NCBI GenBank assembly: GCA_024639165.1
Contig: JAHEIX010000019.1
Span: forward strand, 124,001-188,000
Direction of reading: 5' to 3'
Source: UBA7446 sp024639165
Lineage (GTDB): Bacteria > Bacteroidota > Bacteroidia > Flavobacteriales > Flavobacteriaceae
DNA: 64,000 nucleotides
Shown: piece by piece, positions 61,098 through 64,000 of the stretch
Layout of the letters: each line of letters starts with the position of its first letter
Numbering within the stretch: position 1 is the first letter of the stretch
Translations under genes and position numbers: made by a program
Notes under the pieces: generated by a model
Databases searched by the model: none
Told to the model about the DNA's origin: nothing
What the model saw: the letters and a program-made list of their open reading frames with translations, nothing else

Positions 61098-61637
61098 ATG
61101 AAACGGTTTTTATATCTCGCTACAGCCCTCTTAGTCGCTTCTTGTGCATCCATTCGTGTTAGTACAGATTATGACACGGATGTTGATTTTACTTCATATA
61201 ACACCTATGCTTTTTTCAAACCAGGTATTGACGATGCTAAAATTTCAGACCTAGACAAAAGGCGTATCCTAAAAGCCCTTGAAAACACGCTTTCAGAAAA
61301 AGGTTTTACAGCTTCAGAAACACCCAATATTTTGGTTAGTTTTCACACTAAGGCAGAGAAAAATGTACGTGTCAGCGAAAGCTATATCGGCTGGGGTGGC
61401 CCTTTCTATGGTCCTTTTGGCGGTATGGGTTGGGGCTGGGGATTTAACCGTCCTTACAATGTAAATACAACGACTAATGGTGTATTGTATATTGATCTTA
61501 TAGATGCGAATTCCAAGAAGTTAGTTTGGCAAGGAAAAGGAACTGGCAGATTGAGCAGTGGCACGCCTCAAGAGCGTGAAGCAAAAATCAATGCTTTTGT
61601 TTCAGATATTTTGACTGCTTATCCCCCGTCAAACTAG
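61098..61637 (+). CDS. DUF4136-family lipoprotein
   Basis: 179 residues with a lipobox VASC (Cys16), followed by a DUF4136 domain: VSTDYDTDVDFTSYNTYAF, ALENTLSEKGFT, NILVSFHTKAEKNV, a Gly/Trp/Phe-rich segment (GWGGPFYGPFGGMGWGWG), then VLYIDLIDANSKKLVWQGKG. Envelope protein of unknown role. Overlaps the convergent alaS by four bases. Confidence 0.87.
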   Translation: MKRFLYLATALLVASCASIRVSTDYDTDVDFTSYNTYAFFKPGIDDAKISDLDKRRILKALENTLSEKGFTASETPNILVSFHTKAEKNVRVSESYIGWGGPFYGPFGGMGWGWGFNRPYNVNTTTNGVLYIDLIDANSKKLVWQGKGTGRLSSGTPQEREAKINAFVSDILTAYPPSN

Positions 61638-64000
61638 CTTACCAACATATGCTTAGCAGCAGATAAGGCTGCTGGGATTCCATTTGCATTCTTTCCTCCT
61701 GCAGTAGCAAAAAAGGGTTGACCGCCACCTCCACCTTGAATATGGGGACTGATTTGTTTAATAATGGCGTTGGCTTGCCAAGTACCCTTTTCAGCAAGTG
61801 CTTTAGAAACATAACAAGACAAGAGCGGCTTATTGCCTTTTTTACTCCCCAATACGGCAATCAGATTTTGGTGCTTTTGACCGAGTTTAAAAAGCGCATC
61901 TTTTAGACCCGTACCGTCCAAATCAACCTCAGCAATTATGATGGACATCTCTCCTTGCGTTATGCTTTTGGTCTCCAGTTCGGAAATAAGTCGTGCAACT
62001 AATTGTTTGTTAAGGGTTTCAAGCTCTTTTTTAAGCTTGCTGTTTTCCTCTTGTAAAGCCTCAACAGACGCAATAACATCTTGGGGGTTTTTGAGCTGTT
62101 TTTTTAATTGCTCAAACGTTTCTGCTTGATCGTAAACACGTTTTTTAGCTTCATTAGCTGTCACGGCTTCAATACGTCTAATCCCTGATGCTACAGCTGT
62201 TTCAGCCGTAATGGTAAAATGCCAAAGTGCTGCGGTATTTTGTACGTGCGTACCCCCGCATAGCTCAACAGATTCGCCAAAGCGGATGCTGCGTACCGTA
62301 TCCCCATACTTCTCACCAAACAGGGCAAGCGCACCGTTGTCAATAGCTTTTTGATAGGGGGTACTACGCTGTTCTTCTAACTCAATTTGTTCTTGTATTC
62401 GAGCATTTACAAAAGCTTCTACAGCACTGAGCTCATCGGAGCTTAGCTTGGCGAAATGCGAAAAGTCAAAGCGCAAATAACCAGAGCGTACCATAGATCC
62501 CTTTTGCCCAACATGCGCCCCAAGTACCGAACGTAACCCTTGATGTAACAGGTGTGTAGCGGTGTGATTGGCAGCAGTAGCATTTCGCTTTTGCTCATCG
62601 ACTACGGCAGTAAAAGTGGCATTGAGGTCAGTGGGGAGCTGGTTAGCTACATGAATAATAAGGTTGTTTTCCTTTTTAGTATCTGTGATATAAGTCACAT
62701 TACCATTTGGCGCTTCCAAATAGCCCTTATCTCCAACCTGACCACCCCCTTCAGGATAGAATGGTGTAAGGTTAAAGACCAACTGAAATAAGCTGCCATT
62801 TTTGGAGGTTACCTTTCTGTATCTAACAATTTTAACAGGTGTTTTGAGTAAATCATACCCCACAAATTCCTGTTCGTCATCAGCTCTAAGATCAATCCAA
62901 TCTTCGGTTTCCACTTGAGCAGCAGCCCTTGAGCGTGCTTTTTGTTGCTCCATTTCGGTTTCAAATGCATCCACGTCTAGGGTCATGTCGTTTTCAGACA
63001 AAATAAGCGCTGTCAGATCAACGGGAAAACCAAAGGTGTCATACAGCTCAAAAGCCTTTGCTCCAGAAAGTTGTTTTTGTGCGTTGGATTTCATGAGTTG
63101 CTCAAGCATAACCAAGCCTTGTGATAAGGTTTTTAAGAAAGATTGTTCCTCTTCCTTGATGACATTTCGAATAAGATCTTGTTGGTCTTTAAGCTCGGGA
63201 AAGGCATCTCCCATTTGGTCCGATAAGGTTTTGACCAATGCAAAAATAAACGGTTCCTTTTGATTCAAAAACGTGTATCCATATCGGGTAGCACGTCTTA
63301 AAATACGGCGAATCACATATCCTGCCCCGTTATTAGAAGGTAATTGACCATCGGCAATAGAAAAAGAAACCGCTCTAAGATGATCGGCTATTACGCGAAT
63401 GGCTATATCGATCTCCTCTTTTTTGCCATAATCAGTAGCTGTACGGGTTTCAATCTCACGAATGATTGGCATAAACACATCGGTGTCATAATTTGACTGT
63501 ACTCCTTGAACCACCATGCAAAGGCGCTCAAAGCCCATGCCCGTATCTACGTGCTTTTCAGGTAATTTTTCTAGTGAGCCATTGGCCTTTCTGTTAAACT
63601 CAATAAAAACCAGGTTCCATACCTCAACCACTTGTGGGTGATCCATATTAACAAGAGTAGCTCCGTCAACTTTAGCTTTGTCTTCTGCAGACCTTATGTC
63701 AACGTGGATTTCCGAGCAGGGTCCGCAAGGTCCTTGATCGCCCATTTCCCAAAAATTATCTGCTTTGGAACCCATCAAAATACGCTCGGGTGTAATATGT
63801 GATTCCCAAAAAGAAATAGCTTCATCATCTTTTGAAAGTCCTTCGGCATCATCGCCTTCAAATACGGTTACATACAAGTCATTTTTGTCGATTTGCAACT
63901 CTTCAGTAAGGAACTCCCATGCAAAGGCGATGGCTTCTTTTTTAAAATAATCACCAAAACTCCAATTTCCGAGCATCTCGAACATGGTGTGGTGATAGGT
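61634..64000 (-). CDS. alaS: Alanine--tRNA ligase (5' end outside the window)
   Basis: Class II synthetase; 788 residues visible of a usual 870 or so. The frame is open through the right edge (TYHHTMFEMLGNWSFGDYFK), so about 80 N-terminal residues are missing. Seen: motif 2/3 region, editing domain with HTATHLLHQGLRSVLG and the CGGTHV zinc site, a coiled-coil linker (KLKKELETLNKQL) and the C-Ala domain ending GGGGGQPFFATAGGKN. Charges tRNA-Ala and edits mischarged Ser and Gly. Confidence 0.97.
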   Translation of the reverse strand, partial: TYHHTMFEMLGNWSFGDYFKKEAIAFAWEFLTEELQIDKNDLYVTVFEGDDAEGLSKDDEAISFWESHITPERILMGSKADNFWEMGDQGPCGPCSEIHVDIRSAEDKAKVDGATLVNMDHPQVVEVWNLVFIEFNRKANGSLEKLPEKHVDTGMGFERLCMVVQGVQSNYDTDVFMPIIREIETRTATDYGKKEEIDIAIRVIADHLRAVSFSIADGQLPSNNGAGYVIRRILRRATRYGYTFLNQKEPFIFALVKTLSDQMGDAFPELKDQQDLIRNVIKEEEQSFLKTLSQGLVMLEQLMKSNAQKQLSGAKAFELYDTFGFPVDLTALILSENDMTLDVDAFETEMEQQKARSRAAAQVETEDWIDLRADDEQEFVGYDLLKTPVKIVRYRKVTSKNGSLFQLVFNLTPFYPEGGGQVGDKGYLEAPNGNVTYITDTKKENNLIIHVANQLPTDLNATFTAVVDEQKRNATAANHTATHLLHQGLRSVLGAHVGQKGSMVRSGYLRFDFSHFAKLSSDELSAVEAFVNARIQEQIELEEQRSTPYQKAIDNGALALFGEKYGDTVRSIRFGESVELCGGTHVQNTAALWHFTITAETAVASGIRRIEAVTANEAKKRVYDQAETFEQLKKQLKNPQDVIASVEALQEENSKLKKELETLNKQLVARLISELETKSITQGEMSIIIAEVDLDGTGLKDALFKLGQKHQNLIAVLGSKKGNKPLLSCYVSKALAEKGTWQANAIIKQISPHIQGGGGGQPFFATAGGKNANGIPAALSAAKHMLVS

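Noticed and set aside
1..64000. CRISPR arrays, rRNA operons, complete insertion sequences or prophage genes
   Set aside because: No spaced short repeats, rRNA-like sequence, transposase or phage structural gene was found on either strand.

Overview
The window is chromosomal DNA of a member of the Bacteroidota, most likely a (probably marine) Flavobacteriaceae. The signs are many start sites preceded by the Bacteroidota sigma factor -7 element (TAnnTTTG) instead of a Shine-Dalgarno sequence, a Bacteroidota-type small ribosomal protein (bTHX), families typical of the group (DUF1573, a C4 zinc-ribbon-like coiled-coil protein, a putative porin, a DUF5117/5118-type metalloprotease) and an NhaD sodium/proton antiporter. 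Genes are packed tightly: same-strand neighbours often share ATGA overlaps, and convergent neighbours usually overlap by a few bases or are 1 to 4 bases apart.

Layout. 1-994: MarR regulator and YceI protein. 998-8031: tryptophan operon trpEGDCFB-(mscL)-trpA, preceded by a leader peptide gene with tandem Trp codons and a complete set of mutually exclusive RNA hairpins, i.e. a ribosome-mediated attenuator. 8173-8916: an outer-membrane beta-barrel gene broken by one in-frame stop, then bTHX. 8891-15150: yaaA, an RluD-type pseudouridine synthase, a PASTA protein, ddl, coaD, a Nudix hydrolase, pyrE, a SRPBCC protein and birA. 15219-19680: rsfS, ftsH, a LUD protein, cdsA and psd (proteolysis and phospholipid synthesis). 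19677-33278: valS, DUF1573, an aminotransferase, murB, a small NqrM-like membrane protein, an ECF-type sigma factor, an Nramp-like transporter without the DPGN motif, lipA, lpxK, a Nif3-like protein, a zinc-ribbon family protein that has lost its four cysteines, acetoacetyl-CoA synthetase and an ASCH-domain protein.

33280-35638 is an AT-rich island of about 2.3 kb inserted at the 3' end of glmS. The last five glmS codons plus stop occur at both ends as a direct repeat whose differences are all synonymous, which looks like an attachment-site duplication. The island holds a small protein with a recombinase-like helix-turn-helix, an unfamiliar 517-residue protein with a TerB-like N-terminus and a coiled-coil C-terminus, and a 65-residue membrane protein whose promoter-proximal region and first codons are duplicated just upstream.

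35621-64000: glmS, tRNA-Val(TAC), folC, nhaD, the glutamate synthase operon gltBD, a putative porin, rnhB, a large lipoprotein, lipB, a YqaE/Pmp3 peptide, lysS, an OmpA-family protein, a secreted zinc metalloprotease, hemL, a glucosaminidase-LysM lipoprotein, an ACC-deaminase-like PLP enzyme, a DUF4136 lipoprotein and alaS, which runs off the right edge.

No rRNA, CRISPR array, complete insertion sequence or complete prophage was seen. The two most notable items are the trp attenuator (1035-1140) and the glmS-associated island (33280-35638).
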